This document shows, piece after piece, positions 43,618-56,519 of a DNA stretch of 64,000 bases. A program made the position numbers and the translations under genes. The stretch lies in assembly GCA_964030785.1 (NCBI GenBank), contig OZ034971.1, positions 19,466,365 to 19,530,364 on the forward strand. Direction: 5' to 3'. Position 1 is the stretch's first letter; every line of letters starts with the position of its first letter. The notes below the pieces were generated by a model that was given only the letters and a program-made list of their open reading frames with translations, was not told the origin of the DNA and ran no database searches. This stretch comes from Siderastrea siderea (lineage: Eukaryota; Cnidaria; Anthozoa; Scleractinia; Rhizangiidae).

Positions 43618-43974
43618 ATGTCCGGCCATTCTGCCCGATGCGCTCAATTAAACAATTTTTACAATGTAAATCCACAATCAAATCTGTAATTTACTTTACT
43701 ACTGAACTGAAGGAAGGACTTGAAAACCTAAACGAAAGTCGCCGGGTTCTTTCCAGATCTCCTTAGCTTTGAAAATAACAAGTATGTCCTCGAACAAGGA
43801 TTTCTTGCCTTCAAGCTCTCCAATATCTTCTATATGCGCCATCGAGATTGAAGCAATCCTTCTACTTTTCATGATGAACTGTTACAAGTCTTCATTCCAA
43901 GAGTGTTTTACAATTTAATATCGTATTGCGAATCAAGCGCACGAGGAACCAGCCGCCATATTGTTTACTTCAGC

Positions 43975-44165
43975 TACAAGAAAAAAAAGGTTCATTCCGC
44001 CTCCCCCGGTCGGGTTGTCTTGGGACTCCCCTCACCCTCCCCCAGAGTCTGTGCGGACGGACGGACGGACGGACGCATGGACGTATGCTGACGTGAGAAC
44101 CAAACTTTTTGGATCAACGGGTTACCAAATTTGCTTACCCATGGTGCTCCGCGAGCTCCGCCGTA
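43975..44165 (-). repeat. tRNA-headed repeat family, 5' fragment
   Basis: On the minus strand: CTCCGCGGAGCACCAT-like start, GGTAAGCAAATTTGGTAACC, GTCC microsatellite and AGACTCTGGGGGAGGGTGAG, the same order as at 31.6-31.85 kb. Confidence 0.55.
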
Positions 44166-46898
44166 AACAAGAATTACATTAGCTACGAAAAGTAGACGCG
44201 TCGTCTACGAAAAGTGAATGCACTATTTTACTTCTATATTTGCCTTTTTGTTATTGTTTCTAAGCGCATTCTAACAATTTACTACAGGCCTTGAAAGCTA
44301 AAATCATTTTCCACTCCAATTTGATGCAAGTGGGATTGCCGTTGTAAGGCATTGCAGTTGTTGTTTCTTCGGTGTAAGTTTGTCTTACTCCAGATGCATG
44401 CTTAACATAATCGTAAGATAAAAACAAACTTACTCGGCACGTCTGAAGACTCCTCCGTTTGTCCTACCAAGCAACAAATTATTTTGCCCCCTTCGAGTTT
44501 TGCCTTTGTTGCTTGTTCGTATTTAACTGGGTTTTGCTTATCTCGAAAGAGCTTCTTTTATAATCTGTATTCAAAGCTGGAATATGCTTTTCCTCGTTAC
44601 GTCACAATCAGAGGTACATCAATATCAATACGCCGGAAGATGCTCCAGGTAAACGATGTAATGTAAATAAGAAAGATTGTGAAATATCCTGGTGTGAATT
44701 GTGAAACCCAGGACGTGACAGGAAGTTAATGTTCTTAATTCTTCATGAGTCGCGTGGGCCAATATGTCTCATGTTCGCGGAAAATGTTGGAATACTTCAG
44801 GTTTCTAAAGACCAGCTACGCAAGACTATTGTTGGAGTAACGAAAATACATACTGAGGAGCAAGCAAACTTTCGAGAAAGGCCGTGAAACTAAATTTCAA
44901 AATAAAGCGATTGCTCTTCATACACGAAACTGACAAAACTTACCTAAGTTTAGTTGGCTCAGTACTCACCCAAAGAAAGGTATCTGATGTTAACAGACGG
45001 AACTGACAACTTTATTTTATCCTTATCAATTTAAACAAATTTCTGCTTGACTATCGGCAGGAATTTTGATATATACTCATTTTTAACCGCAGACTCGGTC
45101 GTTATTATTTCACATCATTTTCAACTTCGTTTAGTCCTGATTAAAACTATAAGCTACAGTGATTATCTTTATTATTTAAGAAAACCGCAGAAAGAAAGCT
45201 TATTACGTAAGCTAAAACTAAGACATCAAGTTATTCATTTAAGCACAATGCGGATTGCTCATGCATGACGGTATCATATAACGCGCTCAATTGAGTGCAG
45301 CTTAATGTATTGCAGTCACGACCCAGTTCTCTACTCGGAGATATGCGTGATCGATGATGACGTGTTGCAATTTTCCGTGGTACGTTCGACAGCTGTAGGT
45401 GACACGTACTTCCTAATGCACGTATCAGTCTTACTGCTAAAGTCAATTGCAGAGTTTAAGCAATCTTGTTTTATTGCAGTTACAAAAAAAAAAAAACGAA
45501 ATAGTTCTGTGAGAAATGTAGATTTTCGTTGAAGACAATGACCTACAACTGTACGTGACACGGAATATTATTTAGTGGCTGTGGCCACAATAATGCACAG
45601 TATAGGGTTAAAGTCCGCTGTTCACGGAGAAGCGCATGCGCGAGCGGAACGGCTCAAAAATAAATTGTACTGGTCGACACTAAAGTCGAACTGAGCTTAT
45701 GGCAGAAAAATCCGTTGAAATCGCGCCCTAATTTTGCACATCCGCTCTTCGCTTTCCACATTTGATAGTCTTTATTTCCTGTTGTAAATATTAGTTTGAT
45801 TTTTATAATGTTAAAAGTGATTCAGCAGCCGAAATCGGCATTTTAGTCAATGGATGGTCAGAAGAGACATCGTGGTAGACTGGCGACGGGACGGCAGAAC
45901 ACAATACATTCACGAGATTGAAGAATCCTTGAGTCTTACGAACCAGCATTTTAACTGTTGCTGATTTAACAAATGGAAATCGTTAAGAACTACAAACAGA
46001 CTATCACAAGCAGGTCAAACAATAACCTTTGTCCGAATTGCTGCTGGAGATCTAACAGTTGGATGTTAGTAAGTTCGCCATAAGACAACAGAGGTGTAAT
46101 GTTTTAACTCCAAGAATTCTATTTCTATTTTAACCACAACCACGAAAGTGGAGTTAAAACGACAGCGCCAGAAGCTGTAGCTTCTTTATGATCAAAAGAG
46201 ATGGCAACAGTCTCAGAATAATTAATTTGGATCTGACATCCGTGATAAAGAAAGTTACATGTCTTGCAGATAACCGCAAGCAAACATCAAATTACGTATT
46301 AAGAAACTCGTGGATCCTTTCATCAATTAAACGTCACTCTTTTAAGCGGCTTTTAGGAATCTTGCAATTAAACTGAGCACAAAAACCTAACTAGTTGCCA
46401 AAGAGCTAGTACACACAGAGACACAAAGATTTCAAACTGCTCTAAGAACATCAAACACTCCAAACACTATCACAGCTTAAGGTTTCTCCCGGATCAATAG
46501 GTCAACCACACAATTTACCGGCACAATTTCGCTGTGTCGCCTTCAAATCATCTTGATCAAAGGGACAAAGCTGTTACGATTGTACGTGGGCAAGCTCTAT
46601 TTTGAAGGCTGGCCGGAATAACTTCAACAACTAGCGGCAGTCTGCTTGGCCTGTCATTTCATATATTATCGACAACAAGTTATAACAATTTACCGCCATA
46701 TCCCGCCAGGGTTGTGAATGCGCTTGTAATTGGTCTAAAAACAATTATCTTGACAGTGCTCAAGTCATCGCTCGCACATGCGCTGAACCGTGAAACTCTG
46801 CCTTTAAATCAGTGGCGGTTGGACACGGGCCGAAAGGCATGGTGGATCATTATATTAGCCAATCACGAGCAGTCTCTCAACCAGGACGAGAAATCAAC
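44166..46898. other. No recognised feature
   Basis: About 2.7 kb of AT-rich sequence with short frames on both strands, none with a domain or splice context I can defend. Confidence 0.4.
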
Positions 46899-49554
46899 AT
46901 GGCGGCCTTTGACGGGAATGTGAGCTTCGCTTCTTGTCATTTTAACGTGCTATCTGTCCCCAGTGCAACTTACATTTAACAAGAATAATTAGGATTGGTG
47001 TGTATCTAGATGTCTTGAAATTTTTGGATCTGGTCTTCTTTTGTAAGTTAAGTTTGAGCATAATTTCGTGGTAGGTGGATCGAGCAACGTGTGCTTTCAT
47101 GATATTTGAGTAGGTCTTACATTTTGAGAATTTGTAGGCTAACCCAAAAATCTAACACCGTTTATTTTACACCAAGATCAAGATGGATAAATTTGCTTTT
47201 ATAAAATTATATAGCGCCCGATAGCGCCCCTCTAGTTAGAGAATTATGTGTTGTTTAAGTTGTCGAATTTTCTCTCCAATATTACTCTCACGCTGCGAGA
47301 TGTGAAAATTACCCGCGAAATATTAACGCGAGTGATCGTCTTATTTTAATTATGACAAGTATCAACAGTATGGTGTGGCATCCCAGTTGAGTGTTTTCCC
47401 TTCTTTGTTTTGTTGTCTTTAGGTTAAGAGGCAAAATGGTTTCTTCGGTCTGCTCTGATGCCATGTATGCAACAAACTTTCAAGAATCACATTTTGTTTG
47501 CTGAAATGACCAAAATTGTTTGGGCTTTAGGGTCTTAATATATAGTCACATCATCTGTTGTGGATTGGTTTCCTAAGATCCCCTTAAGGTTCTTAACTTG
47601 CAACCTCTGTGCAGTGAACCATTGAGAAAGCTAAAATAAATTCAATATAGATCAGTAACTCAGATTGGAAATTCACGGTGCTATCTTAGACATGCAAGAG
47701 AAACCAAAGCTTGTTTGAGATATCAAAAATTTGAGACAGCCAATAGTAAATAAGTGAGCAAGATCAACCGAGAAAAACAAAAATATTTTCACTTCAATAT
47801 AGTTGTGAGCAGGTGGGGGGGGGGGAGTTGGGTTCAAGTTAGTGGGTCTGCTGTAAGAAATAAAATCCAGAGCTATTAAGGGAGAACTGTGAATTATTGA
47901 TTGAACATCCGTTTCAACTTGTCAGTTTAGTTGTTATTAATAACAAATAGAGGTATTGAGACCCATAAAAGGGTTTAGAACTGTGAATTGATTAAATATC
48001 CCTTTTCTAATGGAACTCGCAACTTTCGTTTTCTTCATCAATTTTTTACATTGGTATCAATCCTTATTTGTTTTCTACTGAATTGTCTTCCAGGAGACAG
48101 ATTTCACACCAAAGTGAGTGGTCTTACCGTGTTTCCATGATTATGGTGCAAGTTTTTGCACCGGATCGAAAATCTTGATCTGGTACAGCAACCAGAATAA
48201 ACTCGCACTGGTAAAACTCGTAATAGTATGAAATCTTGTGCTGGTATCATTATACAGAGCCATAAAAGGGAATGAAACTCAAACCTGTATTATGTAAACA
48301 CCCCTTAAGTTTCTGTTACTCGACTTAACAGACAGACTTGGTGCCCAGTGGTGAGTCCAGACTTTCATGGCGGGTGGAATCCAAGTTTAATGGTGGGTGA
48401 GGGGAGACAACAAAATACAAAACCTTTGTGGAGTTATATCTTGGTATTATTCTGTACTATATTCTGACTATAAGTAAATCGACAAAAAAAAATCAGATGC
48501 TTTCTGAGTGGAGTATGATGTTGTACACAAGCTAATCGGCCCTCCGCTTCATTGTAGTCTGGAGTAAATGTATAACTTCATAATTGTTTTGTTCATGTAT
48601 ATTGCTGTCTGTTAGTCTGTTTTGTCCAGCCTTATTTTCTTTTCAACAAAAGGGGGGATACCCTTGGCCCCTCCTCTGGATCCACCATTGACTTTTCAAC
48701 ATGGTAGAGGTCTGAAGTAAACAAATGTGAGAGTTAGTTAGAGTTAGAGTTTGCTCTGTATTTGGGACAGCATTCTAATAATTATAAAAATATCAATTTA
48801 CTCATTGTAAAAGAGTAAAAGAATTGACAGATTTGTAGAAATGACCTTGGATGTATTGCTCAACTGTGCTTCACTACTTTTAAAAGGATCCAAGCTAAGC
48901 AGGTTCCCTGTGACGTCGATAATTTTGTCGTGATAATAGTGCAAAGCCCCCAGCAACCCTGTCTTAAAAACTATTTTCTGCTTGAGGTCCTTGTGGGTAA
49001 ATGAGTCAATGCTTTCATTGATGTGGCTGAGAAAAAAATATGGGTACACTGTACCCATATTACAGGCTGAACATAGCTTTGTTAAATTTTCTTAAGACAG
49101 ATTTTCATGTCCGCTGCAAAAGAAAGTGGAATTCTCGTTCAATCACAGACTAACTTTGTTAGCATCAGTTACTTTCAAAAGCAAAACAAATTAATTAATT
49201 AATTAATTAATATTGACTGCTAGCAATTTGAACAATAATATTTTAACACAGCCTTGTTTAGCTAAGCTGTGAAAGTATAATTTCAGACAAACCCTTCCGG
49301 ATTACTACATCCTGCATCAACGGTATTCTTGAGAAACAGAAGCTTTTGGACAACCTGGAGGTTAAAGGACTGTTAATGCTATAAAATGAACATTCGTAAG
49401 GTTTTTCATGACACGTACTCGACGCTTATCCATCGGGCAAAACTTACGACTTCACACAACTGACGCAATTACAAGACCTCAGAAAGCCAGGCATCTATGT
49501 TTTCACTTTCGATGATTGGAAATAAGTCCTTCATGGCCCAAGAGGCTATTCATG
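46899..49554 (+). other. Exon-like fragments of an unidentified plus-strand gene (tentative)
   Basis: ATGGCGGCC at 46899 starts MAAFDGN and meets a GTGAGC donor at 46920. A 20-nt segment at 48094-48113 (ETDFTPK) lies between CTTCCAG and GTGAGT. At 49287 a TTTCAG acceptor precedes an open stretch reading ITTSCINGILEKQKLLDNLE, and at about 49400-49540 overlapping frames read QLQDLRKPGIYVFTFDDWK and SMFSLSMIGNKSFMAQEAIH before a GTAAGA donor. The phases do not join into one frame, so exons are missing, broken or wrong. No family recognised. Confidence 0.25.
49036..49060. repeat. Small perfect palindrome
   Basis: AATATGGGTACA and its complement meet around one base. Function unknown. Confidence 0.5.
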
Positions 49555-50340
49555 GTAAGATGTTTGCACATATAAGTTACTAAAGAGGCTTATTCCTGAT
49601 AAACCTGGGATTGAAGTCCCCACGTGTACGCGTTCAATCGATCAATGTATGAAACCAACCGTTAAAATGTTACATTAAATATTCAGATGTAAACAAAGGA
49701 TAATTAGATCACAAGAATCGGAGAAACTTCCATCGTTGTTATTTCCAGCTCTTGTAGTTGAATTTGTTTTGGCTCTTCGAGATCCGCACAGTACGAAGGT
49801 TCATTGCAACTGAGCTCGAATCGATCGATAGCCCCATCATGCTTTGCCAACCGTGTCCAACCACCACTGGGGTTAAATAACGACAAAGCACGTTAAATCA
49901 AGATAAAGCTCGAATACCTTTGTGACCGCACAAAAATGCCATTTACTAAAATGTGCTTCAAACCTGATATTGTGGTAACGCTGCTCTAGTTTTGAACCGA
50001 TTTGGCAACGTGATTGGTTCACGAAACCAGTTTTAGCTAAATCGCCAGCTATAACACATAATTATTTCATACATACTGAGATTTACAGATAGAATTGATC
50101 TGTTGAAAACCCGGTTCGGAAATTCTCGCAGCCAATGACAAGAGCGAAACGACTTTCTCACACGTGGGAAACCCGTTTCGTCCAATCAGAAAGCGGCTGT
50201 CAAAACGCATCAACATTTTCAATGAACGTGGTAGCTTTGTCGATGGGGCTAGCTTTTTTACGGCTTGAAATTTCTCGCTCGCCGGGATTTTGGTTTTTTC
50301 GCACTAGACGAGTTTAAAACATTCTGATAAACAACTACTG

Positions 50341-51412
50341 ATGGCTGAATGTTCTGGCAGTAGATTCAAACCTTTGGAAAAACCCATCGAAGAATATATT
50401 ACCGACCAAGAAAACAAAAACACTCGAGCAAAAACGCAGTGGGGTGTGAAGCTACTTACTGTACTTCTGCTGGAGAAAAACGAACAAAGAAAACATACAG
50501 AAATTCAACTAGAAGAGCTCAACCGCTACGTTAGTGAATTTATTCCTAGTGTGAAAAGAAAAGATGGCCAAGACTATGAACCTTAAAGTCTTCGAGGGTA
50601 GTTTTCAAGTTTCAACCGGCATTTAAAAGAACGCAAATACTCAACGAGTATTCTCGAAGACATTGCGTTTGATCAAGCAAGAAAATGTCTGGAAGCTCGC
50701 AGCAAACAACTGAAAAAAAGAAGGAAAAGGGAACAAACCCAACGCAGCTGAAACTTTGGCTGATGTGGAGGAAAACATTCTTAACGAAAAGAATGTACTC
50801 GGAATCTCACTCAAATGCCGAAGCTTTGCTAAACACAGTGTGGCTTTTCAATTCGGTGCACTTTGGCTCGGGAGGCTGCGAAGAACATCGGTAGATTACT
50901 TGGGGCGACGTGCAACTTCACATGGAAGCTGACGGAACTGAATACTTAGAGTATTCTGAACGTCAAATGAAAACTAGAACGGGAGCTGGACCTCGTAATA
51001 TCAGAGCTGTTAAAACCGAAGGCTTTCGCAGCACCAAACGGTCCACCTGAAAGAGATCCAGTTGCCGTTTACAAGATTTATTCCGAAAAGTGACCTGACG
51101 CGATGAATAAACCTGATGCGCCATACTATCTCAGAATAAATTACACAAAAAAGCCTTCGTCTAATAAACTGTGATTTAAATCAAATGCAATGGGTCAGAA
51201 CAAATTGAACAGTTTGATGAAAACCATGGGGAAAAAAAGGAGGCCTTTCAAGTAAACGGCTGACAAATCACAGCGCTCAAAAACGCATGATACAAAAACT
51301 AAACAACAGCGACATACCCCCTAGTCACATAATGCAGCTTTCAGGCCACAGAAATGTCCAAAGCATTAACAATTATGGCCACGTATCTCAGCAACAGCAA
51401 AAAAAAGGAATA
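50341..51412 (+). pseudogene. Crypton-type tyrosine recombinase domain (DUF3504-like), intronless, decayed
   Basis: Opens MAECSGSRF, then ELNRYVSEFIPSVKRKDGQDYEP, the N-terminal core-binding part of the DUF3504/Crypton-derived recombinase family (as in ZMYM and QRICH1-like proteins). A TAA at 50584-50586 and TAG at 50599-50601 interrupt SLRG. In shifting frames follow matches to the family: GGCEEHR-like, RDPVAVYKIYSEK, NKLNSLMKTMGKK, NHSAQKRMIQKLNNSDIPP, QLSGHRNVQSINNYGHVS. The HxxR, GH and Y residues of the tyrosine recombinase active site are recognisable. Many stops and frameshifts and no introns: a dead copy of a mobile or domesticated Crypton gene. Confidence 0.7.
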
Positions 51413-52927
51413 TGTCAAAAATACTGAGTGCGACCTCGACTGAACCTGCTGCAAAACTACATCGAACACTGGCTACAGAGAGAGTGAAGCTGAAACTCTG
51501 TCTTGTAGTTTTCACTTATCAAGCAGTCCTACAATGCCTGGAGCAAGTGTATTTAGCGGAGCGGTCTTTCATTTTTGAAATAGCGTAATAATTTTGTGCA
51601 CTTCCATTTTGTGTACTTTCGTTTACAATAAAACACTTGAGAGCTATGTGTGCATGTTTACCAAACCTGTTCAGTGCGGGAAAAAACTCAGTATGTATAA
51701 AATAAACAAATTACAGTATGGAAAGTGCTTTGTACGGTGTTTAATTACGCACTCGTTGTTTTGTATCAGAAATCTCACTCGTTCACTGCGCTCACTCGTT
51801 CGATTTCTAATACGTCAACAACTCGTACGTAAACACCGTACGCGCGCACTTTCCATAAAGTAATCTATATTTAATCTACGAATTTTATTTCCAGCCGCTC
51901 AGAAATACTTTTCTTTGTTCTAAACCAAGCTGGCCCGGTGTTTTCCCTTTCGTTTCGTAAAGGAATAGGTGTATTTCAGCCATTTGTTGGGTTGCCGGGT
52001 TTGCGAACGTTTGTGCGTGCCATTGGTCCATTTTCCGTTTGTTGGGTTTGTTCGTTCATTCATACACTGCTTTCGTTCGTTCGTTTAGTGGCCATTCTTT
52101 CGGTCGCATGGCTTCTGCGTTCATCCATTGCCTTAAGCCTTCAGCTTCCCTTCATTTGCATTTACTAGTTAACTCATAAAATATAAACCCGATCATAAAG
52201 TCTAAAATATATTAATACCCAGTAGAGATTAGCATCTCTTGGGTTTTAATATTAGAGATAGCATACCACAGTGGAGGACCAGTGTCCTTTACAAATAATT
52301 TCAGAGATCAAAAAACTACTTTTTCGAGATTTAGACGGAGAGTTATTGCTTGATCTCTGCCAATTTCTCGCCCTGATGACGTCATAGTAAATCACTACTT
52401 AGAAGTAGGTATTTTTATGGTGAAACACAATTCTTACAAGAGATAAAAAAGGATACCTCACTTAACCAGTGTTTGCAGACAGTCCACACACACTGACCAA
52501 TACCTATCGTATGATTGATATCCCCGTGAATCAGTAAAATGCGGTATTGTCTGGTGTGATCGAACTAAACATCTTATAAGAAGACCATCAGCTTTCTCTT
52601 AAGAAAAAAAGCACTTATCATCAGTTCTTTATTTCAAAGGGATATCCACATTCGTTTATGGAAGACGTCGCAAAAATGAAGGGACAATCAAATAGAAAAG
52701 AACTTTATTCTGAAAGATTTACCGCTTTCTGCCATATATAAAAGGCATACAGGGGTTCTTCACCGTTGCAAAAGTCATACACACAAGTCTGAAACAACAC
52801 CCAGATCAAACTCAGTGCGACCTAAATGGAGACTGTCCTTTCAAGACGTCAAGATGATGTGGTCTAAAAAATGTCCTGCGCACCGAGCACTATGCGCTTA
52901 GAGACAAATTTATGTTTATAATCGTGA
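51413..52927. other. No recognised feature
   Basis: About 1.5 kb without a supported gene. CGTTCGTT-rich stretches occur near 51940-52100. The short frames there are not supported. Confidence 0.4.
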
Positions 52928-53038
52928 CTAGCCTGTCCCAGGCGTTCAGATAGTAGAGCGCCCTCTTCCCTAGCCTCCCCTCGTTTTTTCCTGCTCTTTC
53001 GCTCGCGCTCCACTATCTGAACGCCTGGAACAGGCTAG
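52928..53038. mobile_element. hAT-like miniature element with 7-8 bp target duplication
   Basis: CTAGCCTGTCCCAGGCGTTC and its near-complement form terminal inverted repeats of about 28 bases around a 55-base core. ATCGTGA(C) directly flanks both sides (52921-52928 and 53039-53046), a duplication of the length left by hAT transposases. Non-coding. Confidence 0.7.
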
Positions 53039-53945
53039 ATCGTGACCCATAATGATATAGGAACAACCATAGGATTTCAAAAGGCCGTTCACATAAGACT
53101 TCACCCTAACAACATCAAAAGGGATAACGGAATTGAAATTCCAGAAGCGTGGATACCCATGATTAAATAGCACCCTGGCAGCCCATCGGTGCCACAACTG
53201 ATCGCTGATGGGACAACGGCTAGCGTGAACAATGGGATCTAGATCCCCTAATCATTAACAACAGCAGCGATGATGGAAACTCAACCATAGCCAGTCAACA
53301 CCATCGCCTGATGCAGACCAGCAGTATAGCGGTCGACAATTCGCGATGAACGTCAAAGTGACTACTAAAGTCGCGATCGTCAGACAAACAAGAATATGAA
53401 ATTACTATTTATTCCAGAGAAAATGTCTTGCAGCACACTAGATTTTCATAGCCTGAATACCATTTTGTTATTTAGTACACTCGCCACGCGAATAGCTTCA
53501 ATCAGATTAACTTGAACCTAAAAAAATACTTATTGCCTTTTGAAAATGAGCAGGTATCTGGTCAACCTCGATCGATCCGAAGCGGTGTGGTTGGGGATTG
53601 TTACAATATTAATAAGTATCCTATAAATTTCAAGAGATATAAGAATTTATTTTTTTCTGAAGCATCTCAGCGGTCTGCAATCCTAAATCCTTGAATCTGA
53701 TTGGCTAATGACGCGCGCTCCAGCGGTCCGGATTTTCCCGGCATCCGGATCCCGCGTACGGACCGCTCCAATCGGCGGGAAAACTTGAAGTGAATTCATT
53801 TACTACCGCACAACGAAACGCTGGATTTTTCTTCTTGAAATGGAACTTTTCTCTTATCAACCGTTGTAAAGTGAAAGGAAAAATCAGCAATGGAATAAAA
53901 GGCCTGGTTATTCTCCGAAAAAGGCGAGTATTCTTGTGTTTTTGT

Positions 53946-54462
53946 TAAAGTGGTACTACGATCAAAAAATCACTTTTATTTTTTCTTCGAATTTCGAAAC
54001 TTTGTTTACTAAACACTCCCCAAGCGAAATTTTAAGCCTTAATTTCGACAAGAAGACTGTTTATTTAAACTGCAATTTTCCGATTCAATAGTCCGCCATT
54101 ATTACACCAGAAAGGACAGAATGACATCATTCACACACGAGTTTTAGAATGCAGTGTGTGTGAAAGTGCCTTATTTAGTATGCAGCACGGGAGTTTTGAG
54201 CTTTCACACTCTCAAACTTGTGTTTTGCATAATTTGTAAGCCGCGTTCACACACTACATTCTACAGCTCTTGAGTGTATGACGTCATTGTATCCTTTCTG
54301 GTGTAATAATGGCGGACCATTAAAACGGAAAAGTGCAGTTTAAATTAACGGTCTTCTTCTCAAAATTAAGGCTTATAATTTCGCTTGGGGAGTGTTTAAC
54401 AAACATAGTTTCGAAATCCGAAGAAAAAATTAAAGTGATTTTTTGATCATAGTACCACTTTA
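53946..54462. mobile_element. Foldback element with about 210-bp inverted repeats
   Basis: The ends TAAAGTGGTACTACGATCAA and complement are inverted copies that continue for about 210 bases (AAACACTCCCCAAGCGAAAT, CCGCCATTATTACACCAGAA in both) around a central part of about 90 bases. No coding capacity. Confidence 0.75.
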
Positions 54463-54758
54463 AGAAAAATTTGCTGGCTTGCTTTTTTCGAGTTGTAGTT
54501 TTCTTATTGACACGCCATTTGATTTAACACGGGTTAACTGCAAGGGAACTGCAAGGTAATCTTTTGACCTCCGTTTCTTGGTTGATTAATTTCGTTATTT
54601 TCCTTGGAGATCTCTTTTCTAATCTCGTCCCATTTAGCTTCATTGAAGACAATATGATTATTAATGATTGTTATCTAAAACAGTCAAACAAGAAACCTCG
54701 CAACGCTGTGTCTTCGACAAGAACTTCTGCATGTCAACAGGTTTTTTATACAGTTTAG

Positions 54759-54972
54759 GCCCAGTTCAGACGCCGTACCTCTCATGTCCCGTACCAAGTA
54801 GTACGTAGTTTTTTGGCAGTTGTACGGTGTCCAAATGAGTTTTTTTTCGACAGATCTCAATTAGACAAGCCAAAATCTCAGGGTACGGCAAAGCTTGCCG
54901 CTTAATGCGACCTAGGAGCGAAAATGTATTTGGTAATGACGGCACATGAGAGGTACGGCGTCTGAACTGGGC
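54759..54972. repeat. MITE-like element, 214 bp
   Basis: Terminal inverted repeats of about 29 bases begin GCCCAGTTCAGACGCCGTAC and end with the near-perfect complement. Short A/T flanks; no clear target duplication. Confidence 0.7.
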
Positions 54973-55418
54973 ATAAGTTTTCTCAAAGTATCGATTTGCG
55001 AAACTCTTGACCAAGAACGAACAAAAATGTTTAAAATACTAAGATATGCAGTGGAGTTTGTGGAGTGTAAGCCCTAGTTTTCACTAAAAATCTTGTTTTA
55101 AAGATCTTTCGGTATTGAAAACCAAATTTAAACGTGTGATTTCATTTTCAACAAGACTAAGTTTATTTCTTTATTCTTGCTATGAGACGTCGGGGTTTGT
55201 TCTTAACTCTCATTGTTTTTTGATATCTTTTTTAGTTCTGTTTTATCGTTAGTCTATCCTCTATCCCTACGGTTTGTTAACGGCTCTTTTTCGTAAGCTT
55301 AATAATTTTAACTTAACTTTGATCGTGGGAACTAGCGCACGTAGAAGGACTGTTTACTAACAGTTCTCAAATCAATTCGCTCCGTTCCATCTCCAAAATT
55401 GCAGGAAAAAATAAACAC

Positions 55419-55470
55419 GTTATTCACCGGCCTAGGTCGGACCTCCCGGACCTCCCGGCCGGTGAATAAC
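55419..55470. repeat. Compact GC-rich foldback, 52 bp
   Basis: GTTATTCACCGGCC and its exact complement flank a core made of repeated GGACCTCCC. A stand-alone hairpin within AT-rich DNA. Confidence 0.65.
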
Positions 55471-55737
55471 ATATATATAGTTTATGTGTCACCAAATAAT
55501 TGTGTTATTTGCTCTTGTCCAAGAAGACTTGAGTAAGTAGAATGCTAATTAGAACATTTTGATAAATAGTCTGTGAGCTGTAAGATTGCCTCTCCCCTTT
55601 CCCTCTCCATAGCTTAGAAAAGCTTACTCACACGGGATTAACAGTCATCGATACATCTGCCATGCTTGTTTGCCCAGCATATCCCTAATAGCGATAAGTG
55701 AAAAAATCTCATATATGTTCTAGTTGTCTAGCAATAG

Positions 55738-56519
55738 GAATTTTTAATTTTCGCCGTTTTTGATAATTTCTAATTTGGGGTAAAATCCAAGATGGCGGTC
55801 ATTTGGATGACGTCACAGGCTCCTAGCAGCAACACAACCCATAATATATAATTCTTCTTGTAGAGCGCATTTCGGGCTTTCTATTAACGGTAAAATCTTT
55901 TTTAAATATTGTAACACAGCAAAAACCCAAGGAGAATTCATATACCAATCACTTCTGTAAATTTCTATTGTGTTCGCCTTTTTATACCGTCTCTGTCTCT
56001 TTGTAACCGTTATAGTGTTAAATTTGTTTTGTTTGTTTATACAGTTACCCTTTTCAACCAATCACGTATCATCATTTATCTTACCCTTGTTTGAAATATT
56101 GTAACTAGTCGTTTGCTTCCATTTTCACTTAGCTTTTCTAGCCCCTGATGAACTAAGGTTAGTTTTTTCTGACCGAAATATTGGGCAATCATATTGAAAT
56201 ACTAGCTGTTCAATCAGCCTTGCCTCTTCTAATTTAAATACATCAACCCTGCCCTTGCACGACGGCGGGGGTGACTTTGCTTGTACGTCAAGGGGTTAAC
56301 CTGGAAGTTATTAAATGATCGTGTATTTTCTCCCATGGAATATTCATAGCCCATCCGCCAAGTAAAAGGGACAGTCCCCACCTTAGAGGGGATAATTATT
56401 GTGGCTGTTAATGAGGCGGGGGGGGGGGCTTGTGACGTCATCCAAAATGGCGTTCAAGATGGCCGCCAAAATGGATTTTACTCAGAATTAGAAATTAAAA
56501 ACGACGGAAGTTAAAAACT
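55738..56519. mobile_element. TIR element, about 780 bp
   Basis: The left (GATAATTTCTAATTTGGGGTAAAATCCA region, GATGGCGG, TGGATGACGTCAC) and right ends are imperfect inverted copies over about 85 bases. Interior non-coding apart from an unsupported short frame. A hammerhead-core-like CTGATGA...CGAAA string lies at 56139-56180. Confidence 0.5.

Noticed and set aside
56139..56180. CTGATGA ... CGAAA string resembling a hammerhead core
   Set aside because: No cleavage triplet in the right place and no convincing stem III; likely part of the TIR element.
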